Source: a bacterium (GTDB lineage Bacteria; Fibrobacterota; Chitinivibrionia; Chitinivibrionales; Chitinivibrionaceae). From it: 41,690 nucleotides of DNA. Made by a program: the position numbers and the translations under genes. The notes under the pieces were generated by a model that ran no database searches, had not been told where the DNA came from, and saw only the letters and a program-made list of their open reading frames with translations. Where the stretch lies: NCBI GenBank assembly GCA_020048285.1, contig JAIFMU010000013.1, positions 1 to 41,690 of the forward strand, in the 5' to 3' direction. This document shows, piece after piece, positions 18,564-27,958 of this stretch (positions are counted from its first letter, which is position 1; every line of letters begins with the position of its first letter).

Positions 18564-19349
18564 ATGGAAGTTATCATTCAGAAAGATAAAGGATCGGCAA
18601 CAAAACTTGTTGCCCGTCTTTTGGCGAATCAGCTTAACGAAACCCCAACCATGACGCTTGGTCTTGCGACTGGCCGTACCATGGAAGCTCTCTATGACGA
18701 ACTTGTTCGTTTGTATGAAGCAAAGGAAGTTGACTTTTCGAAATGTGGAAGTTTCAATCTTGACGAATATGTCGGGTTGACTCCGGAAGATCCAAATTCG
18801 TACCGTTCGTATATGAACAAATGGCTTTTTGACCGCGTGAATATTCACAAAGCAAAAACTCACGTTCCGAACGGAAGTGCAGAAGATCTTGATGAAGAGT
18901 GTCGTAACTACGAAGCTCTCATTCGCGGAGCCGGTGGACTTGATTTTCAGCTTTTGGGAATTGGTTCTTCAGGACATATTGGTTTCAACGAACCACTTTC
19001 TGCACTTCGGTCATTGACTCGCGTAAAAGCGTTGACTCGTGATACGATTGAACAGAACAGTGGACTTTTCCCCGATCCATCAATGATGCCACGGCGAGCA
19101 ATCACCATGGGTGTTGACACGATCCTGAAAAGTAAACGCGCAGTTCTTTTGGCGACGGGTTCAAGCAAGGCTGACATTATTGCGAAAGCGGTTGAAGGTC
19201 CACTGACTGCGATCGTGACCGCTTCGGCACTTCAGCTTCACAGCCACTGTACAATCGTGGTTGATGAAGATGCGGCGGCAAAGCTTACGCATCGTGACTA
19301 TTACGACTGGATTTTCCAGAACGAACCGGAATGGGCGGCATATCGTTAA
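18564..19349 (+). CDS. nagB: Glucosamine-6-phosphate deaminase
   Basis: The 261-residue enzyme converts glucosamine 6-phosphate to fructose 6-phosphate and ammonia, linking amino-sugar breakdown to glycolysis. Family motifs are LGLATGRT (32-39), LDEYVGL with the active-site base Asp67 (E. coli Asp72), and LGIGSSGHIGFNEP with His138 and Glu143 (E. coli His143 and Glu148). The position of E. coli Asp141 is Ser136 here. It is co-transcribed with the preceding oxidoreductase and ends at a terminator at 19374-19402. The allosteric GlcNAc6P site cannot be judged by eye. Confidence 0.9.
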   Translation: MEVIIQKDKGSATKLVARLLANQLNETPTMTLGLATGRTMEALYDELVRLYEAKEVDFSKCGSFNLDEYVGLTPEDPNSYRSYMNKWLFDRVNIHKAKTHVPNGSAEDLDEECRNYEALIRGAGGLDFQLLGIGSSGHIGFNEPLSALRSLTRVKALTRDTIEQNSGLFPDPSMMPRRAITMGVDTILKSKRAVLLATGSSKADIIAKAVEGPLTAIVTASALQLHSHCTIVVDEDAAAKLTHRDYYDWIFQNEPEWAAYR

Positions 19350-19373
19350 TTTCTGAATGATCGGAAATTTTTT

Positions 19374-19402
19374 AAGGGGAACTGTGAAAACAGTTCCTTT
19401 TT
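19374..19402 (+). terminator. Terminator of the oxidoreductase/nagB operon
   Basis: AAGGGGAACTGT (19374-19385) pairs with ACAGTTCCTTTT across a GAAA tetraloop (19386-19389) and ends in a T-run. Confidence 0.92.
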
Positions 19403-19541
19403 CATTCAAAAGAGGCTGATTTCATTAGCATTTAATGAGCGCTCTATCATGATTGTAAAAAATCAGCAACAAGAAATCTTCAAATAGTATATTTCACGCG
19501 GAATTTTACTTACTTTTTTCAATAAACAAGAGGGATGGCTC

Positions 19542-21641
19542 ATGGCTGCTTTCGACATTACAAAATTGCGCAACATTGGTATTTCTGCGCACATCGACTC
19601 AGGTAAGACAACTCTTACCGAACGTATTCTTTTCTACACCGGACGTGTACACGCGATTCACGACGTAAAAGGTAAAGACGGTGTCGGCGCAAAAATGGAC
19701 TCCATGGAACTTGAAAGAGAACGTGGAATTACGATTCAGTCTGCTGCAACTCACGTGAACTGGCAGGGAACTCCGATCAACATTATCGATACCCCGGGAC
19801 ACGTTGACTTCACCGTTGAAGTAGAACGTTCACTCCGCGTACTCGATGGTGCGATCCTTGTACTGTGTGCAACTGCTGGTGTTCAGTCACAGTCGATCAC
19901 TGTTGACCGTCAGATGAAACGCTACGGTGTTCCACGTCTTGCATTCGTTAACAAATGTGACCGTGCCGGTGCTTCACCATTCCGCGTAACTGAACAGCTT
20001 AAAGACAAACTTGGTCTTAACGCTGTTATGATGCAGATCCCTATCGGTCTTGAAGACCAGCATCAGGGTTCTGTTGACCTTCTCACCATGAAAGCATATT
20101 ACTTCGACGGCGACAACGGTGAAACTATCCGCGAAGAAGAGATCCCTGCGGAACTTCTTGCTATGGCTGAAGAAAAACGCGAAATCATGCTTGAAGAGAT
20201 CTGTATGTTCGACGACGAACTTATGGAACTTCACCTTGAAGGCGCTGAACTTCCGATGGACAAACTCCACGCGGCAATCCGCAAAGGTGTAATCGCACTT
20301 CAACTTGTTCCAGTATTTATGGGATCAGCATACAAAAACAAAGGTGTTCAGCTTCTTCTTAATGCTGTTGAAAAATACCTCCCATGTCCAACAGACTTGG
20401 AAAACAAAGGGTTCAATGTTCGTACTGAAGAAGAAGTTATCATTCCTTCAGATGAATCTAAACCTGTTATCATGTATGCGTTCAAACTTACAGAAGACAA
20501 GTATGGACAGCTTACCTACGTTCGTATCTATCAGGGCGAACTGAAAAAAGGTGACGAAGTTGAAAATATGCGTACAGGCAAAAAGATCAAAATTGGTCGT
20601 CTTGTTCGTATGCACTCTGACGATATGGAACCGATCGAAGCTGCAACCTGTGGTGACATCGTAGCACTCTTCGGTGTTGACTGTGCATCTGGTGACACAT
20701 TCTGTGCTCCCGGCATCGGCATCTCAGTTGCTTCAATGCACGTTCCAAATCCGGTAATCTCGCTTGCGATTTCACCAAAAGATTCAAAATCTCAGGACAA
20801 CATGTCTAAAGCTCTCAACCGCTTTACCCGTGAAGACCCGACTTTCAAAACTTACGTTGATGATGAATCAAACGAAACCATCATTCAGGGTATGGGTGAA
20901 CTTCACCTTGAAGTATACGTTGAACGTATGAGCCGTGAATATGGCGTTCAACTGGCTGTTGGTGCTCCTCAGGTTGCGTACCGCGAAACCATTTCTGGAC
21001 AGGCTGATTTCAACTACACCCACAAAAAACAGACTGGTGGTAGTGGTCAGTACGGTCGTGTTGCAGGAACCATGTTCGCTATGGAAGCAGAAGGCGATGA
21101 AACATACGCATTCGACAACCAGATCAAAGGTGGATCGATTCCAACTGAGTACATCGGTGCGATCGACAAAGGATTCAAAGAAGCGATGGTTAAAGGTACC
21201 ATGATCGGTGCGACAATCGTAGGCGTGAAAATGATGATCAACGACGGTTCATACCATGCGGTTGACTCATCTGACCAGGCGTTCAAAACTGCTGCGATCG
21301 GTGCATTCCGTGAAGCGTATGGCAAGATCAAAAAACAGATCCTTGAGCCAATCATGAAAGTTTCTGTTGAAGGACCAACTGAGTTCCAGGGATCAATCAT
21401 CGGTACGCTCAACCAGCGTCGCGGTATGATCACCGGAACAAATGAACAGGATAACTACTGCTGTATCGATGCAGAAGTACCACTGTCAGAAATGTTCGGT
21501 TACTCAACTGACCTTCGTTCGCAGACTCAGGGTAAAGCAGAATTCTCTATGGAATTCGCAAAATATGGTCCTGTACCAAACTCTATCGGCGAAGAACTTC
21601 AGAAAAAATATCAGCTCGAACTCGCGGAATCTCGCAAGTAA
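19542..21641 (+). CDS. fusA: Translation elongation factor G, mitochondrial EFG1/spdEFG1 type
   Basis: The 699-residue GTPase moves tRNAs and mRNA through the ribosome after each peptide bond. Motifs are G1 AHIDSGKTT (16-24), G3 DTPGHVDFT with catalytic His87, and G4 NKCD (137-140). Domains II-V are complete; GGSGQYGR begins the domain IV region. The switch I segment [18 protein letters not shown] (42-59) carries the KGKDGVGA signature of mitochondrial EF-G1 and its bacterial relatives (spdEFG1), not the HDGAATMDWM form of ordinary EF-G. This type of translocase usually occurs with a second, divergent EF-G that does recycling. The gene is monocistronic, with AGAGGGA before the ATG, and its codon choice is highly biased. 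Confidence 0.93.
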   Translation: MAAFDITKLRNIGISAHIDSGKTTLTERILFYTGRVHAIHDVKGKDGVGAKMDSMELERERGITIQSAATHVNWQGTPINIIDTPGHVDFTVEVERSLRVLDGAILVLCATAGVQSQSITVDRQMKRYGVPRLAFVNKCDRAGASPFRVTEQLKDKLGLNAVMMQIPIGLEDQHQGSVDLLTMKAYYFDGDNGETIREEEIPAELLAMAEEKREIMLEEICMFDDELMELHLEGAELPMDKLHAAIRKGVIALQLVPVFMGSAYKNKGVQLLLNAVEKYLPCPTDLENKGFNVRTEEEVIIPSDESKPVIMYAFKLTEDKYGQLTYVRIYQGELKKGDEVENMRTGKKIKIGRLVRMHSDDMEPIEAATCGDIVALFGVDCASGDTFCAPGIGISVASMHVPNPVISLAISPKDSKSQDNMSKALNRFTREDPTFKTYVDDESNETIIQGMGELHLEVYVERMSREYGVQLAVGAPQVAYRETISGQADFNYTHKKQTGGSGQYGRVAGTMFAMEAEGDETYAFDNQIKGGSIPTEYIGAIDKGFKEAMVKGTMIGATIVGVKMMINDGSYHAVDSSDQAFKTAAIGAFREAYGKIKKQILEPIMKVSVEGPTEFQGSIIGTLNQRRGMITGTNEQDNYCCIDAEVPLSEMFGYSTDLRSQTQGKAEFSMEFAKYGPVPNSIGEELQKKYQLELAESRK

Positions 21642-21666
21642 TCGTTACCTGATTTTTTCAGAGTTG

Positions 21667-21697
21667 AGGGGAATCCATTTGGATTCCCCTTTTTTTT
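21667..21697 (+). terminator. Terminator of the EF-G gene
   Basis: AGGGGAATCC (21667-21676) pairs perfectly with GGATTCCCCT (21681-21690) across an ATTT loop and is followed by seven further T. Confidence 0.97.
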
Positions 21698-21720
21698 GGC
21701 GTGAGAAACATTAAAAATCG

Positions 21721-21867
21721 CTGATTTCACAAGAGTATTCGCTGATTATACAAGTGTTTTTACTGATTTTGCAAGTTGTTTTGCTGATTAAGAAAGTTCT
21801 TTTGCTGATTATACAAGCTTATTCGCTGATTTTATTAGATTGTCCGCTTGATTTATTTACTATTTTC
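21721..21867. repeat. 21-bp-period degenerate tandem array A (seven units)
   Basis: CTGATT recurs at 21721, 21742, 21763, 21784, 21805 and 21826, with CTTGATT at 21847: seven units with an exact 21-base period. The unit core is CTGATTATACAAGT, followed by a T-rich stretch ending TTTTCG. The array lies between the EF-G terminator and the ribosome binding site of the XRE regulator. A period of two helical turns puts every core on the same DNA face, as expected for cooperative binding sites. It is open in one frame as a hydrophobic heptapeptide repeat, but has no start site or composition to support coding. Confidence 0.85.
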
Positions 21868-21890
21868 TTCAGTCTTATTGAGGAGGGGCT

Positions 21891-22175
21891 ATGGAGTATG
21901 GGTACGAGAAGAGCAATCGAAAGAAACTCACTGATCGGGAACCGATTTGGTATGAAAACCAGGTGGCACTCTACCGAAAAATTCGCGGGATGAGTCAGGA
22001 AGAGCTAGGCAAAGCGGCACGAGTTTCTAAATCGACAATTTATCTAATTGAAAGTCGCCTGATCGAAGTAAAAATGAGTACGGCACTTCATCTGGCTCAA
22101 GCACTGGGAGTCGAGGTAGCGGATCTCTTTTTTTCTCCGGAAAAGAAACCGCCATTTCGCAGTGACGTTGTGTGA
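21891..22175 (+). CDS. XRE-family helix-turn-helix regulator
   Basis: The 94-residue protein has a Cro/CI-type DNA-binding domain at about residues 22-82: LYRKIRGMSQEELGKAARVS is helices 1-3 with the turn at GKAARVS, then KSTIYLIE (recognition helix) and ALHLAQALGVEVADLFF. The first 20 residues are charged, and the last 12 (PEKKPPFRSDVV) form a short tail. There is no effector domain, so any control depends on dimerisation or a partner. ATG 21891 has GAGGAGGGG upstream. The 21-bp array directly before the gene is the obvious candidate for its binding sites, i.e. autoregulation; this is inference. Confidence 0.88.
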   Translation: MEYGYEKSNRKKLTDREPIWYENQVALYRKIRGMSQEELGKAARVSKSTIYLIESRLIEVKMSTALHLAQALGVEVADLFFSPEKKPPFRSDVV

Positions 22176-22178
22176 TTA

Positions 22179-22353
22179 CACAACCTCTGCGCCACGGATC
22201 GCAACCAATCAATTCCAAATAAAAATCCGGCAGGATAATGCGTAGGGTTTTCACCCTACGTTATTATAAACCGCCCACTTCGGGGCTCAAATCCACACAA
22301 CCTCCCCGCCACGGATCACAACCAATCAATTCCAAATAAAAATCCGGCAGGAT
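22179..22353. repeat. Pair of 58-bp direct repeats around a hairpin
   Basis: The segments 22179-22236 and 22296-22353 are 58 bases each and differ at only about three positions; both contain CCACGGATC, then CAACCAATCAATTCC, then AAATCCGGCAGGAT. Between them CGTAGGGT-TTTC-ACCCTACG (22241-22260) forms a stable hairpin that could end transcription of the XRE gene. The repeats flank a 59-base spacer. They may be a small duplication or short mobile or regulatory elements. Confidence 0.9.
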
Positions 22354-22411
22354 TTATTTTTGACTTTATTAGCGATACAAAAATATTCCAATCATTCAAA
22401 GGATTTTTCTT

Positions 22412-23161
22412 ATGAAGACTACCAAATTACTGTTTCTCTTATTGGTTCTCTTTTCATTTGCAAATGCAGTGGTGTACCCTCTTGATACAGCAAATCTTAC
22501 GTGGGTAAATGGTGTTGCATATCAAAAAATGGAAAAGAATGGTATTACAATTTGGCTTGGATTTGATGATTTGACATCAGAAGAGTATTTGTACGCACGA
22601 GTTCTTCTAAAAAACAATACAGGAAGAACTATTAATATTGACTCTGATTGTATGCAAGGATATTCAATTTCTGAATATAGCAACTTTGCAAATTCCATAA
22701 AGGTAATTTCACCTGAAGAATTCATAACGAAAATTCGTAAACAAGCAAATGCCCTCGCAATTTTGGGTGGAATTTCAATCGGCTTACAAGGTGCATCTGG
22801 AATTATTAATGGATCTAACACATCAACATCAATTATGGCAATGAATAGTACTGCAAGTATGGTAGGTACTTCTGTAGACCGTTTAATTGTAAATGGGTAT
22901 TCCCGTGCCGATGGGCTTCTATATAAAACCAGTTTAGCTAATAATGAACAGATTTGTGGTACAGTTATTTTAGATAATGCACCAGAATCAGGCCAGTTAA
23001 ATATTCGGTTTTTAATAGGTAATATTGCGTTTTATTCTCGGAATTTTGCATCAAAATGGGAAACGGCCGATGTTAATACCGATGAGTTAGAGTCAGAATT
23101 CGCAAAACTTCCCCAATCGGTATTAACTGATACAACTGAATTTCAGAAGGTTTGGAAGTAA
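22412..23161 (+). CDS. Secreted protein of unknown function
   Basis: The 249-residue protein starts with a clear signal peptide (KTTKLLFLLLVLFSFANA, cleavage after about residue 19). The mature part begins VVYPLDTANLTWVNGVAYQK and looks beta-rich. A Gly/Ser/Ala-rich, weakly hydrophobic stretch lies at about 115-155 (ALAILGGISIGLQGASGIINGS), which might contact a membrane. Two cysteines (about 80 and 183) could form a disulfide. AAAGGA precedes the ATG. The gene is more AT-rich than metH next to it, as are the other unknown secreted proteins in this window, which hints at acquisition. I do not recognise a family. Confidence 0.7.
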   Translation: MKTTKLLFLLLVLFSFANAVVYPLDTANLTWVNGVAYQKMEKNGITIWLGFDDLTSEEYLYARVLLKNNTGRTINIDSDCMQGYSISEYSNFANSIKVISPEEFITKIRKQANALAILGGISIGLQGASGIINGSNTSTSIMAMNSTASMVGTSVDRLIVNGYSRADGLLYKTSLANNEQICGTVILDNAPESGQLNIRFLIGNIAFYSRNFASKWETADVNTDELESEFAKLPQSVLTDTTEFQKVWK

Positions 23162-23186
23162 TTGATGACTTCATCTTATATGAATT

Positions 23187-23232
23187 GAGGCAGGAGCCTC
23201 ACGACAGTCATTCCAAGGCAGTAGCCTTGGAA
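23187..23232. repeat. Twin REP-like hairpins upstream of metH
   Basis: GAGGC-AGGA-GCCTC (23187-23200) and TTCCAAGGC-AGTA-GCCTTGGAA (23211-23232) are two perfect stem-loops 10 bases apart, followed by AACGAG. No T-run follows. The shape is that of repetitive extragenic palindromes found in many copies in genomes with solo IS200-like transposases; one such transposase is at 27959-28402. From 23244 to 23273 the motif TCGTTG recurs at 8- and 16-base spacing. Confidence 0.75.
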
Positions 23233-23303
23233 CGAGAATTCATTCGTTGTGTCGTTGAATCATTGCATCGTTGAATCAGAAAAAATTACAAAAGGAATAG
23301 ATC

Positions 23304-26300
23304 ATGAAAAACCGTTACGACCTGCTTCGCGAAAAGCTTAAATCCGAAATCCTTGTGCTCGATGGAGCGATGGGGACGGAGATCCAGAAATACGGACTCA
23401 CCGAAGCGGACTATCGCGGGGAAAAGTTCAAGGAGAGCACGATTCTTCTCAAAGGGAACAACGACCTTCTCGTGTTCACTCGCCCCGATGTGATCGGCGG
23501 GATTCATACGGCCTATCTTGAAGCGGGCTCCGACATTATCGAAACCTGTACATTCAATTCAAACTCGGTGTCGCAGGAAGATTACAACCTTGAACACATC
23601 GTGGCAGAACTCAACTACGAAGGTGCGGTTCTGGCTCGTAAATGTTGTGACGCCATCGAAGCGAAAACTGGTCGTCCTCGTTTTGTTGCCGGAGTTGTGG
23701 GACCTACAAGCCGAACCGCTTCGATGTCGCCCGATGTGGAAAATCCCGCGTTTCGAAATGTGACCTTTGATCAGCTCGTGGAAACCTACTATGTTGCCGT
23801 GGAAAATTTGGTTCGCGGTGGGGTCGATGCGATTCTTATCGAAACCGTGTTCGACGGACTCAACGCAAAAGCGGCGGGATACGCGGTTCTCAAGTACAAC
23901 GAAGATAACAATGTGAATGTGCCGATCATGATCTCCGGAACGATCACCGATGCTTCGGGACGAACGCTCACCGGTCAGACCGCGGACGCGTTTTACAACT
24001 CGCTCATGCACCTCAAACCGATCACCTTTGGACTCAACTGTGCTCTCGGAACCGACGAAATGATTCCTCACCTTGAAAATCTCGACAAATGGGTTGAGTG
24101 CGGGATTTCGACTCACCCGAACGCGGGACTTCCCAACGAACTTGGTTCGTACGACGAACCGGCTTCGCACATGGCGGAAGTTCTCGGCAAGTGTGCGGAT
24201 CGTGGAATGTTCAATCTTGTGGGTGGATGTTGTGGAACCACGCCGGAACATATTCGCCTGATTTCTGAACAGGTTCGCGGGAAAAAACCGCGTGCGTATG
24301 GCGTTCGTTCTCCTTATATGAGACTTTCCGGCCTTGAAACCATGATCGTTTCGCCGGAAACGCTGTTCACCAATGTGGGCGAACGAACCAATGTTTCGGG
24401 ATCGCTGAAATTTGCTCGTCTCATTCGTGAAAAGAAATACGAAGAAGCTCTCTCGGTCGGTCAGGATCAGGTTGAAAACGGTGCTCAGATTATTGATGTG
24501 AACCTTGACGACGCGATGCTCGATGCAAAATCGGAAATGCGTCAGGTTCTCAACTATTTCGCCGTGGATCCAGCGGTTGCCCGCGTTCCGGTGATGGTGG
24601 ATAGTTCTCGCTGGGAAGTTATCGAAGAAGGACTCAAATCGATTCAGGGAAAAGGAGTTGTGAACTCAATTTCTCTCAAAGAGGGCGAAGAGATCTTTAT
24701 TCACCACGCCAAAACGATCATGAAATATGGTGCGGCGGTTGTGGTCATGGCGTTCGACGAGGTTGGTCAGGCGGACACGAAAGAGCGGAAAATCGAAATC
24801 TGTCACCGTTCGTATAAAATTCTGGTGGATCAGCTTGGATTCAATCCTCAGGACATCATTTTCGACCCGAACATTTTTGCCGTGGGAACCGGTCTCGAAG
24901 AGCATCGTCGCTACGCAATCGACTTTATCGAAGCGACCGCGGAAATCAAACGACTTATGCCTCAGGTACATATTTCCGGTGGTGTCAGTAATGTATCGTT
25001 CTCGTTCAGAGGAAATAATCCGGTTCGTGAAGCGATGCACAGCTGTTTCCTTTACGAAGCGATCAAAAACGGCATGGACATGGGGATCGTGAATCCGTCT
25101 ATGCTTCAGGTGTATTCCGACATCGATCCAGAACTGAAACTTCGCGTGGAAGATCTCCTGTTCGACCGTCGCGAAGATGCCACCGAACGCCTTTTGGACT
25201 TCGCTCAGAATGTTGAACAGACCGGCCCGAAAGAGGCGAAAACGCAGGAGTGGAGAAATGGAACTCCTTCAGAGAGAATCAAACACGCTCTCGTGAAAGG
25301 GATTACCGATTTCCTCAACGACGATGTGGAAGAGTTCCGTGCCAGCGTTCCGTCGAGCGTGCATGTGATCGAAGGTCCGCTCATGGACGGGATGAACTAT
25401 GTGGGCGAACTGTTCGGTTCCGGCCAGATGTTCCTTCCGCAGGTAGTGAAATCGGCTCGCGTGATGAAACAGGCGGTTGCGTACTTAGCTCCGTTCCTCG
25501 AAGCGGAAAAGGGCGACAACGAAACTTCGTCGGCGGGCAAGATTCTTTTGGCGACGGTCAAAGGCGATGTGCATGACATCGGTAAGAATATCGTCGGTAT
25601 CGTGTTGAAATGTAACAACTACGAAGTGATCGACCTCGGCGTGATGGTTCCTTCGGAGAAGATTTTCGAAGCGGCGATTGAACACAAGGTCGATGCGATC
25701 GGGCTTTCGGGACTGATCACGCCTTCGCTGGATGAAATGGTTCATATTGCTACCGTTATGGAAGAGAAAGGGATGACGATCCCGCTGATTCTCGGCGGAG
25801 CGACCACTTCGAAAGTTCACACGGCGGTGAAAATCGATCCGTGCTACTCCGGTCCGTCGGTTCATGTGAAAGACGCATCGCTCTGCCCCGGCGTGGTTCA
25901 GAAACTGCTCTCCAAAACCGAACGCGAAAGTTTTGTTAAAGAGATCAAGGCGGAATACGAACAGGTTCGCATCGATCGTCTCGGCAAAACCAAGTCGGAA
26001 AAAGTGTCGCTTTCGGAGGCTCGTGCGAACAAAATGGTTCCGTCGTTCGATTCGTACACGCCGACCACACCGTCGTTTGTGGGCACAAAAGTGTTTGACG
26101 ATTACGATCTTGCGGAAATTTCGAACTATATCGACTGGACATTCTTCTTTGCGGGATGGGAAATTCGCGGTGCATTCCCCGATCTTCTTACCGACGAAAA
26201 AACCGGTGCCGAAGCGACGAAGCTGTTCACGGACGCGAAAGCGATGCTGACCAAAATCATCGATGAAAAGTGGATCACGGCGAAAGCAGTTGTGGGTTTC

Positions 26301-26972
26301 TATCCGGCTCATTCGGTGGGCGATGACATTGTTCTCTTTGAAGATGATTCCAAAACCAATGTGATCGGAACTCTTCCGACCCTTCGCCAGCAGATGAAAA
26401 AGAATACCGCAAAACCGAACTTCGCTCTGGCGGATTTTATCGCTTCGAAAGATTCCGGCGTTGCTGACTACATCGGATTCTTTGCGGAATCAGCGGGATT
26501 CGGTGTGGAAACAAAAGTGCACGAGTTTGAATCTACCGGCGATGACTACTCGGCGATCATGATCAAACTACTTGCCGATCGTCTGGCCGAAGCGTTCTCG
26601 GAACTGCTTCACGAAAAAGTTCGCAAAGAGCTTTGGGGTTACGCGGCAGACGAATCGTTCACGCCGACGGAACTGTTCCGCGACAACTATCAGGGGATTC
26701 GTCCGGCGTCGGGCTATCCGGCAAATCCGTATCATCCGGAGAAAAAGTTCTATTTCGATCTGATGAAAGTAACCGAAACAATCAGCCTCGAACTGACCGA
26801 TTCGTTCATGATGAATCCGGTGGCGGCGGTGAGTGGTGTCTACTACGCTCACCCCGATTCTGCCTACTTCGCGGTGGGTAAGATCACGGATGAACAAATC
26901 GAAGAGTTCGCGGGCAGAGTCGGCGAGTCGGTAGAGTCGGCGAAGAGATGGTTGGAACCGAATCGGGAGTAA
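23304..26972 (+). CDS. metH: Cobalamin-dependent methionine synthase
   Basis: The 1222-residue enzyme transfers a methyl group from methyltetrahydrofolate through cob(I)alamin to homocysteine. All four modules are present. The homocysteine domain (1-325) has Zn ligands Cys246, Cys309 and Cys310 (GGCCGT). The pterin domain (about 345-630) starts [13 protein letters not shown]. The cobalamin module (about 640-880) has DVHDIGKN with the B12-coordinating His757, and [11 protein letters not shown]. The reactivation domain (about 890-1220) has [15 protein letters not shown] with Arg1133 for AdoMet binding. Residue numbers differ from E. coli MetH by one or two. Codon use is richer in C and G than in the flanking genes. 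I see no cobalamin riboswitch in the 142 bases upstream, which are filled by REP-like hairpins. Confidence 0.97.
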   Translation: MKNRYDLLREKLKSEILVLDGAMGTEIQKYGLTEADYRGEKFKESTILLKGNNDLLVFTRPDVIGGIHTAYLEAGSDIIETCTFNSNSVSQEDYNLEHIVAELNYEGAVLARKCCDAIEAKTGRPRFVAGVVGPTSRTASMSPDVENPAFRNVTFDQLVETYYVAVENLVRGGVDAILIETVFDGLNAKAAGYAVLKYNEDNNVNVPIMISGTITDASGRTLTGQTADAFYNSLMHLKPITFGLNCALGTDEMIPHLENLDKWVECGISTHPNAGLPNELGSYDEPASHMAEVLGKCADRGMFNLVGGCCGTTPEHIRLISEQVRGKKPRAYGVRSPYMRLSGLETMIVSPETLFTNVGERTNVSGSLKFARLIREKKYEEALSVGQDQVENGAQIIDVNLDDAMLDAKSEMRQVLNYFAVDPAVARVPVMVDSSRWEVIEEGLKSIQGKGVVNSISLKEGEEIFIHHAKTIMKYGAAVVVMAFDEVGQADTKERKIEICHRSYKILVDQLGFNPQDIIFDPNIFAVGTGLEEHRRYAIDFIEATAEIKRLMPQVHISGGVSNVSFSFRGNNPVREAMHSCFLYEAIKNGMDMGIVNPSMLQVYSDIDPELKLRVEDLLFDRREDATERLLDFAQNVEQTGPKEAKTQEWRNGTPSERIKHALVKGITDFLNDDVEEFRASVPSSVHVIEGPLMDGMNYVGELFGSGQMFLPQVVKSARVMKQAVAYLAPFLEAEKGDNETSSAGKILLATVKGDVHDIGKNIVGIVLKCNNYEVIDLGVMVPSEKIFEAAIEHKVDAIGLSGLITPSLDEMVHIATVMEEKGMTIPLILGGATTSKVHTAVKIDPCYSGPSVHVKDASLCPGVVQKLLSKTERESFVKEIKAEYEQVRIDRLGKTKSEKVSLSEARANKMVPSFDSYTPTTPSFVGTKVFDDYDLAEISNYIDWTFFFAGWEIRGAFPDLLTDEKTGAEATKLFTDAKAMLTKIIDEKWITAKAVVGFYPAHSVGDDIVLFEDDSKTNVIGTLPTLRQQMKKNTAKPNFALADFIASKDSGVADYIGFFAESAGFGVETKVHEFESTGDDYSAIMIKLLADRLAEAFSELLHEKVRKELWGYAADESFTPTELFRDNYQGIRPASGYPANPYHPEKKFYFDLMKVTETISLELTDSFMMNPVAAVSGVYYAHPDSAYFAVGKITDEQIEEFAGRVGESVESAKRWLEPNRE

Positions 26973-26983
26973 TTGCGATTTAA

Positions 26984-27041
26984 CGCTGCATCGACACACC
27001 GATGCAGCGAAACTCCGTAGGGGCGAACCTTGTGTTCGCCC
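26984..27041. repeat. Twin REP-like hairpins downstream of metH
   Basis: CGCTGCATCG-ACACAC-CGATGCAGCG (26984-27009) and GGGCGAAC-CTTGT-GTTCGCCC (27021-27041) are perfect stems of 10 and 8 base pairs, spaced 11 bases apart by AACTCCGTAGG. The first may end metH transcription, though no T-run follows. The second, with its CTCCGTAGGGGCGAAC start, looks like a widespread intergenic palindrome. Confidence 0.8.
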
Positions 27042-27094
27042 TGATTTAATATGAACTTACAATTTAAAATCACATGCAATTGTGAGGGTAACTG

Positions 27095-27607
27095 ATGGAT
27101 ACGGGTATTAAATCAAAAGCATTTCAGTTTTCGCTTGTGCTTATAAGTTTACTTCCACCCATACTTATTGCTCTTTATGTGTATTTTGAAATTAATTACG
27201 CCCTTAGCTTTATTTCCAGTGGATTACCATTGCGGCTACCGGTAAACCCCATTTTGGGAATGGCAATTATCGCCTTTGGGATAGCAGTTGCTGTAACCCC
27301 GCTTTATCTTCAATTTTGCATAATTGGGAGTAGTAGCATTAAGAAAATCTTACCATTCATACCACTTACTGGTTTAATACTGTGGATATGTCGGATTATC
27401 GTTGGACTGTTTCTATTGTCATTAAGTACACCCAGTGATTATTACTCTTGGGTTGATAGTAACGATTTGCCTATGAAATATCTTCAGGGACATTATTATG
27501 ATTTTTTTCTTGGAAGTGCATTTTTGATTTCATTTTTGGTTACATATGCGGCTACAAAACTACCGTGGGGTATCAGTACCAAAAAGAAACACAGCTATTT
27601 TGGATAA
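27095..27607 (+). CDS. Small integral membrane protein, unknown function
   Basis: The 170-residue protein has four predicted membrane helices: about 12-33 (FSLVLISLLPPILIALYVYF), 51-72 (ILGMAIIAFGIAVAVTPLYL), 85-108 (ILPFIPLTGLILWICRIIVG) and 137-155 (YDFFLGSAFLISFLVTYAA). No conserved charged residue lies within the helices, so transport is not indicated. It ends in a basic tail (STKKKHSYFG). GAGGGT lies before the ATG. It stands alone between REP-like elements and the transposase locus, and I recognise no family. Confidence 0.6.
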   Translation: MDTGIKSKAFQFSLVLISLLPPILIALYVYFEINYALSFISSGLPLRLPVNPILGMAIIAFGIAVAVTPLYLQFCIIGSSSIKKILPFIPLTGLILWICRIIVGLFLLSLSTPSDYYSWVDSNDLPMKYLQGHYYDFFLGSAFLISFLVTYAATKLPWGISTKKKHSYFG

Positions 27608-27651
27608 AAATGGTCGGTTCCATTTCTGTCCACCGGACAACCCGATCTCAG

Positions 27652-27680
27652 CCCACGGAGAATTCGTGGTGTTCGAATCA
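27652..27680. repeat. Dispersed CACGGAGAATC repeat, copy 1
   Basis: CCCACGGAGAATTCGTGG (27652-27669) recurs as CCCACGGAGAATCGGTGG at 28500-28517 and as CTCGTGGAGAATCGATGG at 37400-37417. Each is followed by TG and can fold as a small stem (CCAC...GTGG). All three lie in intergenic DNA. Confidence 0.65.
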
Positions 27681-27691
27681 AATCGGAAATC

Positions 27692-27955
27692 TTGTCCGAA
27701 GGACATCAGCATACCAGCCGTGGTCATCGGCCACGGGAGTCAACGGCCACGGGAGTCAACGGCCACGGGAGACATAACCCACGGAAGATTCACGCCCATG
27801 AAATTACGCGGCAACGCCGCACCGAACACGCCCCAACGGGGCATCGGATTCTTCGCCCCGTTGGGGCGTATTGATATCCCCGCTCCCCATTTCGTGGGCG
27901 ATGCCAATTCCGAGGGCGATGCCCACGGCTAGTATACATTCGTCCTTCGGACGAG
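27692..27955. repeat. REP-like inverted repeat cluster next to the transposase
   Basis: The left copy (27692-27738: TTGTCCGAAGGAC, then GCATACCAGCCGTGG) is matched in inverted orientation by the right copy (about 27919-27955: CCCACGGCTAGTATAC, then GTCCTTCGGACGAGG). Between them are a 16-base tandem repeat GGCCACGGGAGTCAAC starting at 27729, 27745 and 27761, a GCGGC-AAC-GCCGC hairpin (27808-27820), and a perfect 14-bp stem CGCCCCAACGGGGC / GCCCCGTTGGGGCG (27829-27842 and 27855-27868). Paired, inverted palindromes beside a RAYT-like gene are typical of REP/BIME clusters. No convincing ORF lies in 27608-27958. Confidence 0.8.
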
Positions 27956-27958
27956 GTT

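Noticed and set aside
21754-21993. 79-residue ORF across array A
   Set aside because: The hydrophobic heptapeptide pattern comes from the 21-base repeat; there is no ribosome site and the XRE gene overlaps in a better frame.
23162-23303. Cobalamin or SAM riboswitch before metH
   Set aside because: The 142-base gap is filled by two perfect hairpins and short TCGTTG repeats; no B12-box or SAM-I core is visible.
23559-24251. Long minus-strand ORFs within metH (also 25485-26312)
   Set aside because: These are shadows of a gene with G/C-rich third positions; products are Arg/His/Phe-rich and lack any motif.
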